From the NCBI GenBank assembly GCA_020348985.1, contig CP070761.1, positions 1,856,905-1,920,904 on the forward strand: DNA of 64,000 nt, written 5' to 3'. Every line of letters starts with the position of its first letter. Within the stretch, counting starts at the first letter, position 1. The notes under the pieces were generated by a model, which saw only the letters and a program-made list of their open reading frames with translations, was not told the DNA's origin and searched no databases. The DNA comes from Candidatus Thorarchaeota archaeon (GTDB lineage Archaea; Asgardarchaeota; Thorarchaeia; Thorarchaeales; Thorarchaeaceae). The position numbers and the translations under genes were made by a program. This document shows positions 7,761-16,704 of this stretch, piece after piece.

Positions 7761-8417
7761 ATGGGCTTCCTGAGCGGTAGAAAGAAGGCAGACAATGAAC
7801 GTCGAATCCTAGAGGTCAAAGGCACTATGAATGCTCTGACCCTTCGAATGAGAAGACTTGATACTCGAATAGATACGGAGCAGCATTCTGCAAAGAAGGC
7901 GATATCACGTGGAGACCGCGAACAAGCGAAAGCTCATCTGCGATTGGTTGTAGACTTAGAGAACAGACGCGGACGATACCATCAGCAGTTTCTGACTCTG
8001 GAGACAGCATTACTGAACATAGAGGAAGCAAAAGATCAGGCTGAGGTTCTGAGAGCCTTTACGGTGGCTAATGAAGCCTTGACTGAAGCTCGTTCGATGT
8101 TGAGTCCTGCCGAAATCCAGATTCAGTTGGACCGCCTGGAGGAGTCATTTGAGCACATTTCGATTGCAGGTGACTTGCTTTCTGAGAGTCTGGGGGATAC
8201 AAGTTCCGCAGAAACAGATGAGAGAGTAGAAAGACAACTTGATGCAATGGAAGCCGAGATTCTCCTGGAGAAAGAAGGCATGCTGCCACCGCTTGGTGCT
8301 GAAGGTGAAGCGACCAGTGAGGAAGTTAGTGCGTCTGAAGAGAAGCGCGTAGACGAGATGCTTGCTGATTTGGAAAGAGAGGCCAAGGAAGAACGAGAAA
8401 AAGAGGCACAGAGCTAG
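7761..8417 (+). CDS. ESCRT-III (Snf7-family) protein
   Basis: 218 aa starting at MGFLSGRKK; ATG 7761 was chosen over the longer TTG frame because of the TATA box and GGTGG site. Highly charged long helices hold the Snf7 pattern: a basic helix 1 with MRRLDTRI, AKKAISRGDREQAKAHLR at the hairpin, LENRRGRYHQQFLTLE and an acidic region LDRLEESFEHISIAGDLLSES corresponding to the alpha4/5 regulatory part. The tail ends in an amphipathic helix (RVDEMLADLEREAKE) that could serve as a MIT-interacting motif. ESCRT-III filaments remodel membranes and divide cells with Vps4, which is not in this window. HAD gene follows. Confidence 0.78.
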   Translation: MGFLSGRKKADNERRILEVKGTMNALTLRMRRLDTRIDTEQHSAKKAISRGDREQAKAHLRLVVDLENRRGRYHQQFLTLETALLNIEEAKDQAEVLRAFTVANEALTEARSMLSPAEIQIQLDRLEESFEHISIAGDLLSESLGDTSSAETDERVERQLDAMEAEILLEKEGMLPPLGAEGEATSEEVSASEEKRVDEMLADLEREAKEEREKEAQS

Positions 8418-8446
8418 AATCAGTTTTCACACCGGCGGTATTCTTG

Positions 8447-9091
8447 ATGGGTTTCAGACTGGTAGTATTTGATGTAGATGGCACACTCACTAGACACTCC
8501 AGCATATGGTGGAGACTTCACGAACACTTCGGGACAGTCGAAGGTGGGAGGAAGCTTTACGATCAATTCTTCGCAGGCGAGATAACGTACCAGCAGTGGG
8601 CGTACTATGACGCTTTGCTGTGGACAGACAAGCCCTTATCAGAGGTCATGGAAGTTGTTGAAAAGACTGAGCTGGTCACTGGTGCAGTTGAAACAGTCGA
8701 GACCCTCAAAGAACAAGGGCTGAAGGTCGCAATTCTTTCAGGTGGAGTTGATCTGATGGCCAACGACATCGCAAGCCGCCTTGGAATTGATTACGTCGTT
8801 ACTAATCGGCTCCTTCATTCTAACGGACTCCTAACAGGCAAAGTCGAAGTCCTGTTCGGATGGGGCGAAAAACCCACGATGATTCGTAGGGTAACAGAAC
8901 ACTTCGGGGTCTCTTTGGATGAAACTGTCTATGTTGGCGATGGACTAAATGACGTCAGCGTATTCTCTGAAGTAGGACTGTCCATTGCGTTCATGCCTGA
9001 GCATGAAGATGTTGCCGAGGCCGCCACGGTTACTATTCGAGATGATGATCTCCGTTTCATCCTCCCCCATATACTATCGGAAGCCCTGTAA
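8447..9091 (+). CDS. HAD phosphatase, phosphoserine-phosphatase-like
   Basis: 214 aa. Motif I VVFDVDGTLT, motif II ILSGGVD, a Lys in EKPTMIRR, and motif IV VYVGDGLNDVSVF are those of SerB-type class I HADs with a helical cap. It probably dephosphorylates a small phospho-amino acid or sugar. CGGCGGT precedes the TTG/ATG start pair (8444/8447). The last 35 bases overlap the convergent antiporter gene. Confidence 0.78.
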   Translation: MGFRLVVFDVDGTLTRHSSIWWRLHEHFGTVEGGRKLYDQFFAGEITYQQWAYYDALLWTDKPLSEVMEVVEKTELVTGAVETVETLKEQGLKVAILSGGVDLMANDIASRLGIDYVVTNRLLHSNGLLTGKVEVLFGWGEKPTMIRRVTEHFGVSLDETVYVGDGLNDVSVFSEVGLSIAFMPEHEDVAEAATVTIRDDDLRFILPHILSEAL

Positions 9092-10265
9092 GCATCAGTA
9101 TGAATACGTACACTTGTAGAAGAATAATCATCATTCCCTCGAAGGTATCCAGTTTCTCATCATCAGTAATGGCTCGTTTCAAGAACCACAAGCTGCCTGC
9201 GATTACAACAATTTGAAACAACACATAGATGTCGAGAGGAATCAGCACAAACATACCTATCCCTCCCATCACTAGAAGAACAATCTGAAGGACTCCTCCT
9301 ATGAGGTTGCCAACTGCAAGTCCGATTTTTCCTCTCAATGCGGCTATTACTGCAATGCCATGTTCTGGAAGCGCGCCTGCCGCGCCCAAGATTAGTGCAG
9401 AGATTGTGACTGGGTCCGCAATAGCACTCACAACATCATGCTGGGTTTCGAGCAAGATGTTCACGGACTCGGTAAGCATCTCACCTGCAAAGAAGATGCC
9501 AATAAAACCCGCTGTCCAAAGAACGGCTGCACTTCGCTTGGAGTGGCTAGCTTTGGCAATATCCTTCTTCTTGGAATCAGTGTCTCTTGCAAGGTCCCCC
9601 GCATAGATGAGGTAGGACAGAAATAACATCAGGGCCGCCCATGATGGGAATTTGAGCTCACGCCCAGGCACTGTTCCTGACGGTATCTCTGCAACCGCCA
9701 ATGCTATTATGCCCAGAGCGAACATACTCAATAGAGCAACGATCGTCCAACGAATGAGAACCGTGTCTTTCCTGACTACTTCTTTGGGAACTAGCATCTC
9801 AGCCTTTTTCCTAGTGGATATCACGATTGTAAGTCCTAGTAAGAGCATATTGAACCCCGCTGCCACAAGCACAGAAAGAATCGCGATGTCTAGTAACTCG
9901 GCATTTGCCGTTGTGAATCCCTCGAATGCCATGAAGAAGCTGATAACCGCCTCTGGCAAGTTGCTTGCCAGACTTGTTAGCATTCCCGCTATGTAGGCTG
10001 AGAAGCGTAAGTGACCGGAAATGCTCTCAATTCCATCAACTGCCCATTCTGAAGGTCTGAATGCCAACCAAGTTCCCATTAGCATTCCGAGTACCATTAC
10101 GAGTGACACTAACTGTCCTGTGAGCCTGAAATAGAAGTAGATTCCAATAAGCAACACAGCGATGAAAAGCTCCGTTCTGCTAGCACCGATCGAGTCTCTC
10201 ACTGAATGAAACTGACGATTCACTATGTCTGAGTCTTCCAGAGATGATTCTTCAGCCACGGACAA
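9057..10265 (-). CDS. sodium/calcium exchanger family antiporter
   Basis: 402 aa with about ten or eleven membrane helices. The two alpha-repeats of the CaCA superfamily are visible: ASNLPEAVISFF near residue 100 and GAAGALPEHGIAVIAA near residue 300, each with the ion-binding Glu, followed by GNLIGG. It exchanges cations across the cytoplasmic membrane; the ion is inferred. GTG start with GGTGG 8 nt upstream. Its 3' end overlaps the HAD gene by 35 bp. Confidence 0.83.
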   Translation of the reverse strand: MSVAEESSLEDSDIVNRQFHSVRDSIGASRTELFIAVLLIGIYFYFRLTGQLVSLVMVLGMLMGTWLAFRPSEWAVDGIESISGHLRFSAYIAGMLTSLASNLPEAVISFFMAFEGFTTANAELLDIAILSVLVAAGFNMLLLGLTIVISTRKKAEMLVPKEVVRKDTVLIRWTIVALLSMFALGIIALAVAEIPSGTVPGRELKFPSWAALMLFLSYLIYAGDLARDTDSKKKDIAKASHSKRSAAVLWTAGFIGIFFAGEMLTESVNILLETQHDVVSAIADPVTISALILGAAGALPEHGIAVIAALRGKIGLAVGNLIGGVLQIVLLVMGGIGMFVLIPLDIYVLFQIVVIAGSLWFLKRAITDDEKLDTFEGMMIILLQVYVFILMLTGLPIVYGGG

Positions 10266-10345
10266 TCCACCAACTTTCTTTGACGCGATTCAGAAAAAGG
10301 CTCCTTAAATCATGTTGCCAATTCTGGCTGACTCGCCCTAGAGCT

Positions 10346-11521
10346 CTAGTCAATCTCGTTTCTACCAGGAATTCCGCCGTATCTGCTGGACGACCCTGTG
10401 TTCAGGAGAACTACGTCCTCGTCATAGTCTATAACGCCAGTATCCACAAGATTCCGAAGGCCCGCTAGCCCAATTGCCGCTTCTGGACAGAAATCCAATC
10501 CCTCAAGTCTAGCGGCCATCCACTGACACGACTCAATCTCTGAATCAGTGGCTGCTACCGCTCCTCCCCCTGATCGTTGGATGACTTTCATCATTAACCT
10601 ATCAGCGAAAGGCTTCGGGACTCTCAACCCATATGCTCTGGTTTCGCCTCTAGGCCATGCTTCAATCTCTTCTGTACCTCTTTCGAATGCTCTAACGACA
10701 GGTGCACAGCCTCCGCTCTGAACAGCATACATTCTAGGACGTCTGTCGTCAATTAGCCCAAGGGTCTCCAACTCCTCGAAGCCTTTCCATATGCCAATCA
10801 AAGACGTTCCTCCTCCTGTTGGACATATGACCACATCCGGAACCGTCCATCCCATCTGTTCAGCAATCTCAAATGCCATTGTCTTTTTGCCCTCAACGCG
10901 ATATGGCTCCTTAGTAGTACTCAAGTCTGTCCAACCACCATCCCGCACTTGCATCTCTGCAGCTGCATCCACAATGGTTCCCTCAACCAAGATCACCTCA
11001 GCTCCAAACGCCCGACAACTATCTATGAACTGCTGAGGCGTATCTTCAGGCATGAAGGCATGGGCTGAAGTTCCACTTGCGGCACAATACGCACTCATCG
11101 ATACTGCGGCATTCCCAGCAGATGGAAGCGCGAAAGAGTCGACTCCCATTTCTAGATGTTTCGAGATTGCTGCGCAGAGACCTCGGTCCTTGAAGCTTAA
11201 AGTTGGATTCTTTGCTTCATCCTTTATTCTTAGCATTCTAAGTCCCAAATGTGTGCCCAATCGTCGTGTCAGAAGAAGCGGTGTCCAGCCCTCGCCAAGA
11301 CTTACAACGAATGATGGCGACTTGACGGGAAGTAGCTCGGAGTATCTCCACATTGAATTCGCTGACGATGGGAACTCTCCAGATTCGATCGCCTCAACCA
11401 CACCTCTCATGTCGTATCTTGCGAACAAAGGCGTCCCGCAAAGGCAGTATGTCGCAGGCATTTCTGCGGAATGCTTTCTTCCACATTGCGGACACTCTAG
11501 ATGGGAGATGTGTGATATCAC
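10346..11521 (-). CDS. thrC: threonine synthase
   Basis: 391 aa PLP enzyme converting O-phosphohomoserine to threonine. The N-terminus has a zinc-ribbon-like CPQC plus CLCG. The PLP lysine lies in LSFKDRG, and phosphate-binding loops PSAGNAA and CPTGGGTSLIG follow, as in archaeal ThrC. GTG start with AGGT 7 nt upstream. Homoserine metabolism is of interest because the DapA-Fae fusions at 40.8 kb could feed it, but that link is speculative. Confidence 0.88.
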   Translation of the reverse strand: MISHISHLECPQCGRKHSAEMPATYCLCGTPLFARYDMRGVVEAIESGEFPSSANSMWRYSELLPVKSPSFVVSLGEGWTPLLLTRRLGTHLGLRMLRIKDEAKNPTLSFKDRGLCAAISKHLEMGVDSFALPSAGNAAVSMSAYCAASGTSAHAFMPEDTPQQFIDSCRAFGAEVILVEGTIVDAAAEMQVRDGGWTDLSTTKEPYRVEGKKTMAFEIAEQMGWTVPDVVICPTGGGTSLIGIWKGFEELETLGLIDDRRPRMYAVQSGGCAPVVRAFERGTEEIEAWPRGETRAYGLRVPKPFADRLMMKVIQRSGGGAVAATDSEIESCQWMAARLEGLDFCPEAAIGLAGLRNLVDTGVIDYDEDVVLLNTGSSSRYGGIPGRNEID

Positions 11522-11667
11522 ATGACTTACCTACTATAGGAGCTATACTGTCCCTTATTTATCCTCCAGCAGTTGTATCTTTTTATTCGTGTGTAGCGCG
11601 TGAAAGCGTACTCTTATCAAGGTCAACCATAAGGAAGAACATCACAATAGCAAGGTTCGGATTCAGC

Positions 11668-12861
11668 GTGACTGAGCTAAAGAGACCGGTTCTACCATTT
11701 TCTGCAGTTGTTGCCCTAGGTCGGCTCAAGCTAGCACTGATACTCAACGGGGTGAATCCGAGGATTGGTGGTGTTCTGGTTTCTGGACCGAAGGGTACTG
11801 GCAAGACTACTGCAGTAAGAGCCCTGGCAGATTTACTACCCGAAGTTGAGGTCGTGGAGAAATGCAGGTTTGGGTGCAGTCCAAGTGATGAGATATTCCT
11901 ATGCGCAGAGTGTATCGCGAGGGTCAATGGTGGGGAGGAACTCGCCTCCTTCAAACGCAAGATGCGAGTTGTCAACTTACCCCTGAGTACTACCGAAGAC
12001 AGGCTCATTGGTTCACTTGACATTGAGAGAGTCTTGCAGGATGGAATTCAGGCATTGAAACCCGGGATTCTTGCCGAAGCCCATCAAAACGTTCTGTATG
12101 TTGACGAGGTCAACCTACTCCCAGATCATCTTGTCGATGACTTGCTTGACGCGGCCGCAACCAAGATCAACGTAATCGAGCGAGAGGGGATCTCGATCTC
12201 GCATCCATCAGATTTTGTATTAATCGGTACAATGAATCCAGAAGAAGGTGAGCTAAGACCACAGCTACTCGACAGGTTTCCGCTTCATGTTAGTGTTGGG
12301 ACCGGGCTTTCAATCGAAGAGCGAATGGAGCTAGTGAAACGGAATCTTTCCTTCGAAGAAGACCCTGATGACTTCCGTGAGAAATGGCTTGAGGCTCAAG
12401 ACGCGCTTCGAGAGAGAATTGTCAACGCGCGTAGTCTGCTGAGAGAAGTCAATCTTTCGGAATCCAAGCTGAGAGCTGTAGCAATGGCCTGCGATGCCCT
12501 TGAGGTTGATGGTGTACGGCCTGATATCATCATTAGCAAGACTGCTATTACGAATGCCGCTCTTGAGGGTCGAACCGAAGTCAATCTTGAGGACTTGAAG
12601 ATAGCGTCTCAGCTAGCCTTGAGTCACCGGACGAGGAGAGGTGGGCTTCTCGAACCTCCCTCATCTGAGGACATTGAAGCGGCCATAACGAAAGCAGAGA
12701 CCATAACGAGAAAAGATGATCGAAGAAAGTCTCCCACGGAAGTCCCTGACGACGAAAAAGAGAAGAATGGCCAGCGGTTCAGCGGGGGTCGCTTTGGGCG
12801 ACAAGATGAATACGCCCAATGGGGAACTGAGGAAGGCAAAAAAAAACTCCGGAGAAAGTAA
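11668..12861 (+). CDS. magnesium-chelatase ChlI-like AAA+ ATPase
   Basis: 397 aa from GTG 11668. The open frame extends 105 codons further, but that part is antisense to threonine synthase and not ChlI-like. Walker A GPKGTGKTT at 40-48, four cysteines in KCRFGC and LCAEC, Walker B VLYVDEVNLL, sensor TMNPEEGELRPQLLDRF, and a C-terminal lid. A charged tail follows. In Mg-chelatase this ATPase works with a VWA subunit, and the next gene is such a protein. No large chelatase subunit (ChlH) is present, so the target is unknown. Confidence 0.82.
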   Translation: MTELKRPVLPFSAVVALGRLKLALILNGVNPRIGGVLVSGPKGTGKTTAVRALADLLPEVEVVEKCRFGCSPSDEIFLCAECIARVNGGEELASFKRKMRVVNLPLSTTEDRLIGSLDIERVLQDGIQALKPGILAEAHQNVLYVDEVNLLPDHLVDDLLDAAATKINVIEREGISISHPSDFVLIGTMNPEEGELRPQLLDRFPLHVSVGTGLSIEERMELVKRNLSFEEDPDDFREKWLEAQDALRERIVNARSLLREVNLSESKLRAVAMACDALEVDGVRPDIIISKTAITNAALEGRTEVNLEDLKIASQLALSHRTRRGGLLEPPSSEDIEAAITKAETITRKDDRRKSPTEVPDDEKEKNGQRFSGGRFGRQDEYAQWGTEEGKKKLRRK

Positions 12862-12905
12862 GGACCGCCAGAGGTAGTCCTTTCAAAATCACCGCGTGTA
12901 CGATA

Positions 12906-14339
12906 ATGCTGATCACAGCACTGTCTTTCTTCGCATGGCTCTACTTCAGCCCAATCAATCTTCTCCTCGGTCTTCCTATTGGAGTCTTTCCGCCACTGCC
13001 AGTTTTCATCATCAATATCATTCTCTACGCACCGCTAATCTTCTATATTATCCGCTATTGGATGAGACTCCTGGCGAAGCGTCAGTCAGGTTCCGCCGCA
13101 GGGATCGACACAGTCGAACCTACCAGAGGAGTTCCAGAGCCCGGAGATGAATGGGGAAGAGCTACAAGACCCTATAGTCCGGAGGATCCTGCGAGGATTC
13201 CAGGTTCGAAATCCGAGATACGCGAAAGTCCGTATGCTCTTGACTCGGGCTTCTTTGTCAAGACACCAGATCTCGAAACGGGTGAGGAGCTCTTTGATGC
13301 TGACGAGCTCAGAGCTGGCGCAATGATGCGGTCTAGGGTCTCTTCAGGAGGATGGGTGGACAAGAGAGTAGCCTCACGGGCAGTGGGTTCCCTAAAGGCA
13401 TCGGACACTCCCAAACATGGACGACCATTCAGGTCCAGAATGCCATCTGGCGAGGTTGGCAGCATAGACATCCCCTCCACTGTGATGGCGGCGATAGTCA
13501 GGTCTGGTCGCATTCCTAGGGGTGAGAGAATCAGGATTCAACCACAAGATATCCGGGAGAAAGTCTTCAGCGGCAGAACTCCACTCACAGTCATCTTGGT
13601 CATAGATGTTAGCCTTTCAATGAAAGACAGCATGCCAGAAGTAAGGAAGGTCATCAAACGCATTGAGCGTGAAACCCGAGGGTCAAAGGATCGAATCGGC
13701 CTCATTGCATTCAAGGACAGTGGTGCAATTGAGGTTCAAGCTCCAACCTCGAATTGGAACAAGCTATACCGTGGTCTTTCGAGGCTGCGAATTTCAGGAC
13801 TCACTCCTCTTGCAGAAGGTATCATGAAAGCGCTTGAGACAATCAGAAGGGAAAGGATGAGAAGTCTAGATGTGGAGCCCTTGGTCGTTGTCATTTCGGA
13901 TTTTGCCCCCAACATACCACTAGCACAATCTGTTGGACCAGGCAATGCACAGTACACACCGGTCAGAGACCTGGTCAAGGCGGCGAGGGTTCTGCGCAAA
14001 AAGGACACACGCCTCGTTACGATAAATGTAGACAAAGAACAGGTCAAGTGGACTCGGTTCTTGAACCGGCCTTATCATGATGCTCTCGAACTTGGTACCA
14101 TGCTGAGAATGATGAAAGAAGGCTACAAGAGCGTAATCGAGACCATTCTGGCAGTCCCGGAGTTTCGGAAATCCTTCGGATCATATTTGGTTGCCACTGC
14201 TGGTGGAGGTAGAACATTCCTTTCCAGTGAGGTTTTGGGTTTTGACTCTGTCCTAGGTGAGTTTCTTGCTGCTAGCAGAAAGCGAGTAAAGATTGATGCA
14301 GAAACTCTGGACAAGGCAGAGGCCTACATTTTGAAGTAA
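12906..14339 (+). CDS. membrane-anchored VWA-domain protein (ChlD-like)
   Basis: 477 aa. Two N-terminal membrane helices (about 3-20 and 28-55), a polar linker, then a von Willebrand A domain with a complete MIDAS start, DVSLS at 234-238, and a Thr in GLTPLAEG. It pairs with the upstream AAA+ gene (44-bp gap), like ChlI/ChlD or MoxR/VWA sets that insert metals or remodel protein complexes. The membrane anchor is unlike ordinary ChlD, so this pair may act at the membrane; that is inference. Confidence 0.78.
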   Translation: MLITALSFFAWLYFSPINLLLGLPIGVFPPLPVFIINIILYAPLIFYIIRYWMRLLAKRQSGSAAGIDTVEPTRGVPEPGDEWGRATRPYSPEDPARIPGSKSEIRESPYALDSGFFVKTPDLETGEELFDADELRAGAMMRSRVSSGGWVDKRVASRAVGSLKASDTPKHGRPFRSRMPSGEVGSIDIPSTVMAAIVRSGRIPRGERIRIQPQDIREKVFSGRTPLTVILVIDVSLSMKDSMPEVRKVIKRIERETRGSKDRIGLIAFKDSGAIEVQAPTSNWNKLYRGLSRLRISGLTPLAEGIMKALETIRRERMRSLDVEPLVVVISDFAPNIPLAQSVGPGNAQYTPVRDLVKAARVLRKKDTRLVTINVDKEQVKWTRFLNRPYHDALELGTMLRMMKEGYKSVIETILAVPEFRKSFGSYLVATAGGGRTFLSSEVLGFDSVLGEFLAASRKRVKIDAETLDKAEAYILK

Positions 14340-14526
14340 GTACTGTGCCTTGGGTGCTCATTCAATTGGCAAGAAATGGGTTATATGGCTCCACGTAGAT
14401 GTCTGGCATGCGCAAATAGCCCGTTAACAACTGATGTCATAGTGAGCGAGGAGTACCCCGAACGGGGTTTCAATGAATTGTCTTTTCATGCAACAGTCAC
14501 AGGGCTATTGCGCACCAAAATGAGAC
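14340..14526. other. intergenic stretch with a small palindrome
   Basis: 187 bases. GGTTATATGG at about 14378-14387 could be a TATA box for the next gene. ACCCCG-AA-CGGGGT at 14455-14468 is a 6-bp palindrome. A 66-codon frame (14376-14576) overlaps the next gene and shows no family. Confidence 0.3.
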
Positions 14527-15552
14527 ATGAGGCCTGTAGCCATGCTTCCCGGGAAGGTTCCACCAGCGATACTTGAAAGGCTCGTCTTCACGCGACTAGG
14601 ACAAGTAGATGACTCCGTGATTCTAGGACCTGAGTTGGGTGAGGATGCCTCTCTGATTCGGATAGGAGGTCGTGTGCTGGTGGCGTCAACGGACCCCATC
14701 ACAGGATCGATTGAAGACATTGGGTGGCTCGCTGTGCACATCAATGCAAACGATGTTGCAACATTTGGCGTTGTACCACGATGGTTCCTGGTGTCAATCA
14801 TGCTTCCGATATACTCCACCTCCGAACACATTGAACGCATCATGAATCAGATTCACGGAGCGGCATTTCAACTAGGCGTTGCTGTTGCCGGGGGACACAC
14901 TGAAGTCACTGAGGGCATCGATCGGCCAATAGTGGCAGGCTTCATGTTGGGCGAAACTGAAGAAGGGAGATATGTGACTTCCCGTGGCGCCAAGGCGGGG
15001 GATTCGATTATAGTTACCAAGTCAATAGCTCTGGAGGGGACTTCTATACTTGCTTCAGAATGTCACTCGAGACTAGTGAGTTCACTTGGAGAAGATGTGT
15101 TGAAGGAAGCACGATCTATGCGTGATCTCATTAGCGTGGTGAAGGAAGGAGTGTCTGCCTTCGAGACCGGACATTTGACAGCTATGCATGATCCTACAGA
15201 GGGAGGTATAGCAGGAGGTTTGCACGAACTGTGCGATGCGAGCGGGGTCGGGTTTGAGGTAGAAATGGATCGGATTCCATTAGTCGAACCTACACGACTA
15301 ATCTGTGATGAGCTGAGGATTAATCCCCTAGAACTCATCAGCAGTGGATGCATGGTTATCACGTGCAATTCTGAGTTTGACAATGAAGTAGTAGGAGCCA
15401 TTAATTCAAAAGGCATCAAGGCAACCATAATTGGAACGGTTTTGGCGGACAGTGAAGATCGCAGACTGGTTTCCAAGTCAGGTTCAGAGCCTCTAGCAAG
15501 ACCAGAAACTGATGCCCTCTGGAATGCACTCAAACAGACTAAAGATTCATGA
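14527..15552 (+). CDS. AIR-synthase-related protein (HypE/PurM superfamily)
   Basis: 341 aa; ATGs at 14527 and 14542 are both possible. PurM-like ATP-binding features: GPELGEDASLI near residue 38, TDPITGS, HINANDVATFG, GGHTEVT and HDPTEGGIAGGLHE. HypE proper ends with a Cys that carries the cyanide ligand, but this protein ends LKQTKDS without Cys, so it is unlikely to be hydrogenase HypE. Probably an ATP-dependent enzyme of unknown substrate. Its 3' end overlaps surE by 14 bp (convergent). Confidence 0.72.
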   Translation: MRPVAMLPGKVPPAILERLVFTRLGQVDDSVILGPELGEDASLIRIGGRVLVASTDPITGSIEDIGWLAVHINANDVATFGVVPRWFLVSIMLPIYSTSEHIERIMNQIHGAAFQLGVAVAGGHTEVTEGIDRPIVAGFMLGETEEGRYVTSRGAKAGDSIIVTKSIALEGTSILASECHSRLVSSLGEDVLKEARSMRDLISVVKEGVSAFETGHLTAMHDPTEGGIAGGLHELCDASGVGFEVEMDRIPLVEPTRLICDELRINPLELISSGCMVITCNSEFDNEVVGAINSKGIKATIIGTVLADSEDRRLVSKSGSEPLARPETDALWNALKQTKDS

Positions 15553-16318
15553 AGTCAATTACAGCCTGTAATTCCTTTGGTCCAACCGCCTCGATCAGCA
15601 TGGGCGAGATCGAGATGTTTCCATTCGCTAACACCTCGTTCGCGTCTGTTCCCCTAGGAGAATCATTCTCTTCACCACGTATCCAGAAGTAGGGACTTCC
15701 ATTTGGATCAATCCGTTCTTCAAGGCTGTTGGTCATCCTCAGTCTTGTGGGACTCGTCACAACCATTCTGCTATTCTCAAGCGTCCTTGACGGGAAATTC
15801 AGATTCAGCGCGTCAACTCCTGAAGGCAGACCCCTTTCCAAGATCATGTTGGCTATGTCAACTACCACCCTGACCTCTGCCGAATAGCCAACCTCGGACG
15901 TAGAATTATTGAACCATTCATCAGGACTTGCAACCTTTGAAACTGCAATACCAGGATGTCCGTTCATTGCCGCCTCCAATACTGCTCCAACAGTGCCACT
16001 AGTGTACATGCTCTGGTAGCCGATATTCGCCCCGCTATTGATCCCGGATATGAAGAGGTCGATCTTCTCCAAGTGGGCCCGAGCGATGATGATTGAATCT
16101 GCAGGAGTTCCATCGTGAGTTATCAACCTGTATCCATCTTTGGCCCTGTGATGATGGATTCTTAAGGGCCTGTTGAAGGTAAGTGCTTTTCCGGTCGCAC
16201 TACGCTGCCCATCAGGTACAACAACTGCCAATTCAGAGATTGCGGAAAGACCTGCCGCCAACTCGCAAAGGCCTTTGCTGGATGGACCATCATCGTTTGT
16301 TAGGACTATATTACTCAA
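15539..16318 (-). CDS. surE: SurE 5'/3'-nucleotidase
   Basis: 259 aa from TTG 16318, which gives the typical N-terminus LSNIVLTNDDG; GGTGGGG lies 12 nt upstream. Metal site NDD, then a Ser/Asn ligand region PDGQRSATGKALTF, and SGINSGANIGYQSMYTSGTVGAVLEA, a SurE hallmark. It dephosphorylates nucleoside monophosphates and short polyphosphates. A longer frame to 16363 lacks conserved residues. Confidence 0.88.
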   Translation of the reverse strand: MSNIVLTNDDGPSSKGLCELAAGLSAISELAVVVPDGQRSATGKALTFNRPLRIHHHRAKDGYRLITHDGTPADSIIIARAHLEKIDLFISGINSGANIGYQSMYTSGTVGAVLEAAMNGHPGIAVSKVASPDEWFNNSTSEVGYSAEVRVVVDIANMILERGLPSGVDALNLNFPSRTLENSRMVVTSPTRLRMTNSLEERIDPNGSPYFWIRGEENDSPRGTDANEVLANGNISISPMLIEAVGPKELQAVIDFMNL

Positions 16319-16402
16319 TTGACAACTACCCCACCAATGTTGGAGGACTCTGGCGACGCGCAAACTGAATTAAGCATGACGGATTGGCAAAAAGGGGAGG
16401 GA

Positions 16403-16426
16403 GGAAGCAACACCGGCGCTGCTTCC
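16403..16426 (-). terminator. hairpin after the histone-fold gene
   Basis: GGAAGCA (16403-16409) and TGCTTCC (16420-16426) form a 7-bp stem with a 10-base loop just 3' of the histone-fold gene and before surE on the same strand. It could end histone transcription. No long T tract is seen, so the role is tentative. Confidence 0.3.
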
Positions 16427-16451
16427 ATAATTAGCATAGCCACACAATCTG

Positions 16452-16655
16452 CTAGAGGTCGCAAGCTTTCAAGGTCTTCCTTTTGTTGTCAGTGCTCCGC
16501 TTTGCGGCTTCCTCGAGAAGCAAGTTAATCTTCTTGTCAAGTGCGTTGTAGAATTCAGCGCTCACCTTGAGATCTTTTTTCCTGGCAAATTGCTGGACTG
16601 CTTTCTTGACTATGAAGGACAATGTATTCCGCTCCCGTACCGTTGCCACATCCAT
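16452..16655 (-). CDS. histone-fold protein lacking helix 3
   Basis: 67 aa from ATG 16655; a TTG at 16622, with GGGAG 9 nt upstream, would give 56 aa and has the better ribosome site. The C-terminal part LKVSAEFYNALDKKI, LLEEAAKRS and NKRKTLKACDL matches the alpha1-loop-alpha2-loop2 part of the histone fold, with RKT before the closing Asp. The protein stops at ACDL, so alpha3 is missing, as in the alpha3-truncated prokaryotic histones (for example the Bdellovibrio type). It likely binds DNA as a dimer. Encoded behind wecB on the same strand. Confidence 0.7.
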   Translation of the reverse strand: MDVATVRERNTLSFIVKKAVQQFARKKDLKVSAEFYNALDKKINLLLEEAAKRSTDNKRKTLKACDL

Positions 16656-16704
16656 CCGCTGGAGTGCCGAAGCAAACTCCTTTGTGCGTCTTATAAGAGT
16701 TCTC

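Noticed and set aside
11353..11667. long N-terminal extension of the ChlI-like ORF
   Set aside because: The bases are antisense to the threonine synthase start, and the translated part has no AAA+ character; GTG 11668 begins the conserved region.
14376..14576. 66-codon plus-strand frame before the AIR-synthase-like gene
   Set aside because: It overlaps the next gene in another frame and contains no recognisable motif.
14527..15552. hydrogenase maturation protein HypE
   Set aside because: The C-terminal Cys needed by HypE is absent and no hydrogenase genes are near, so only a superfamily call was kept.
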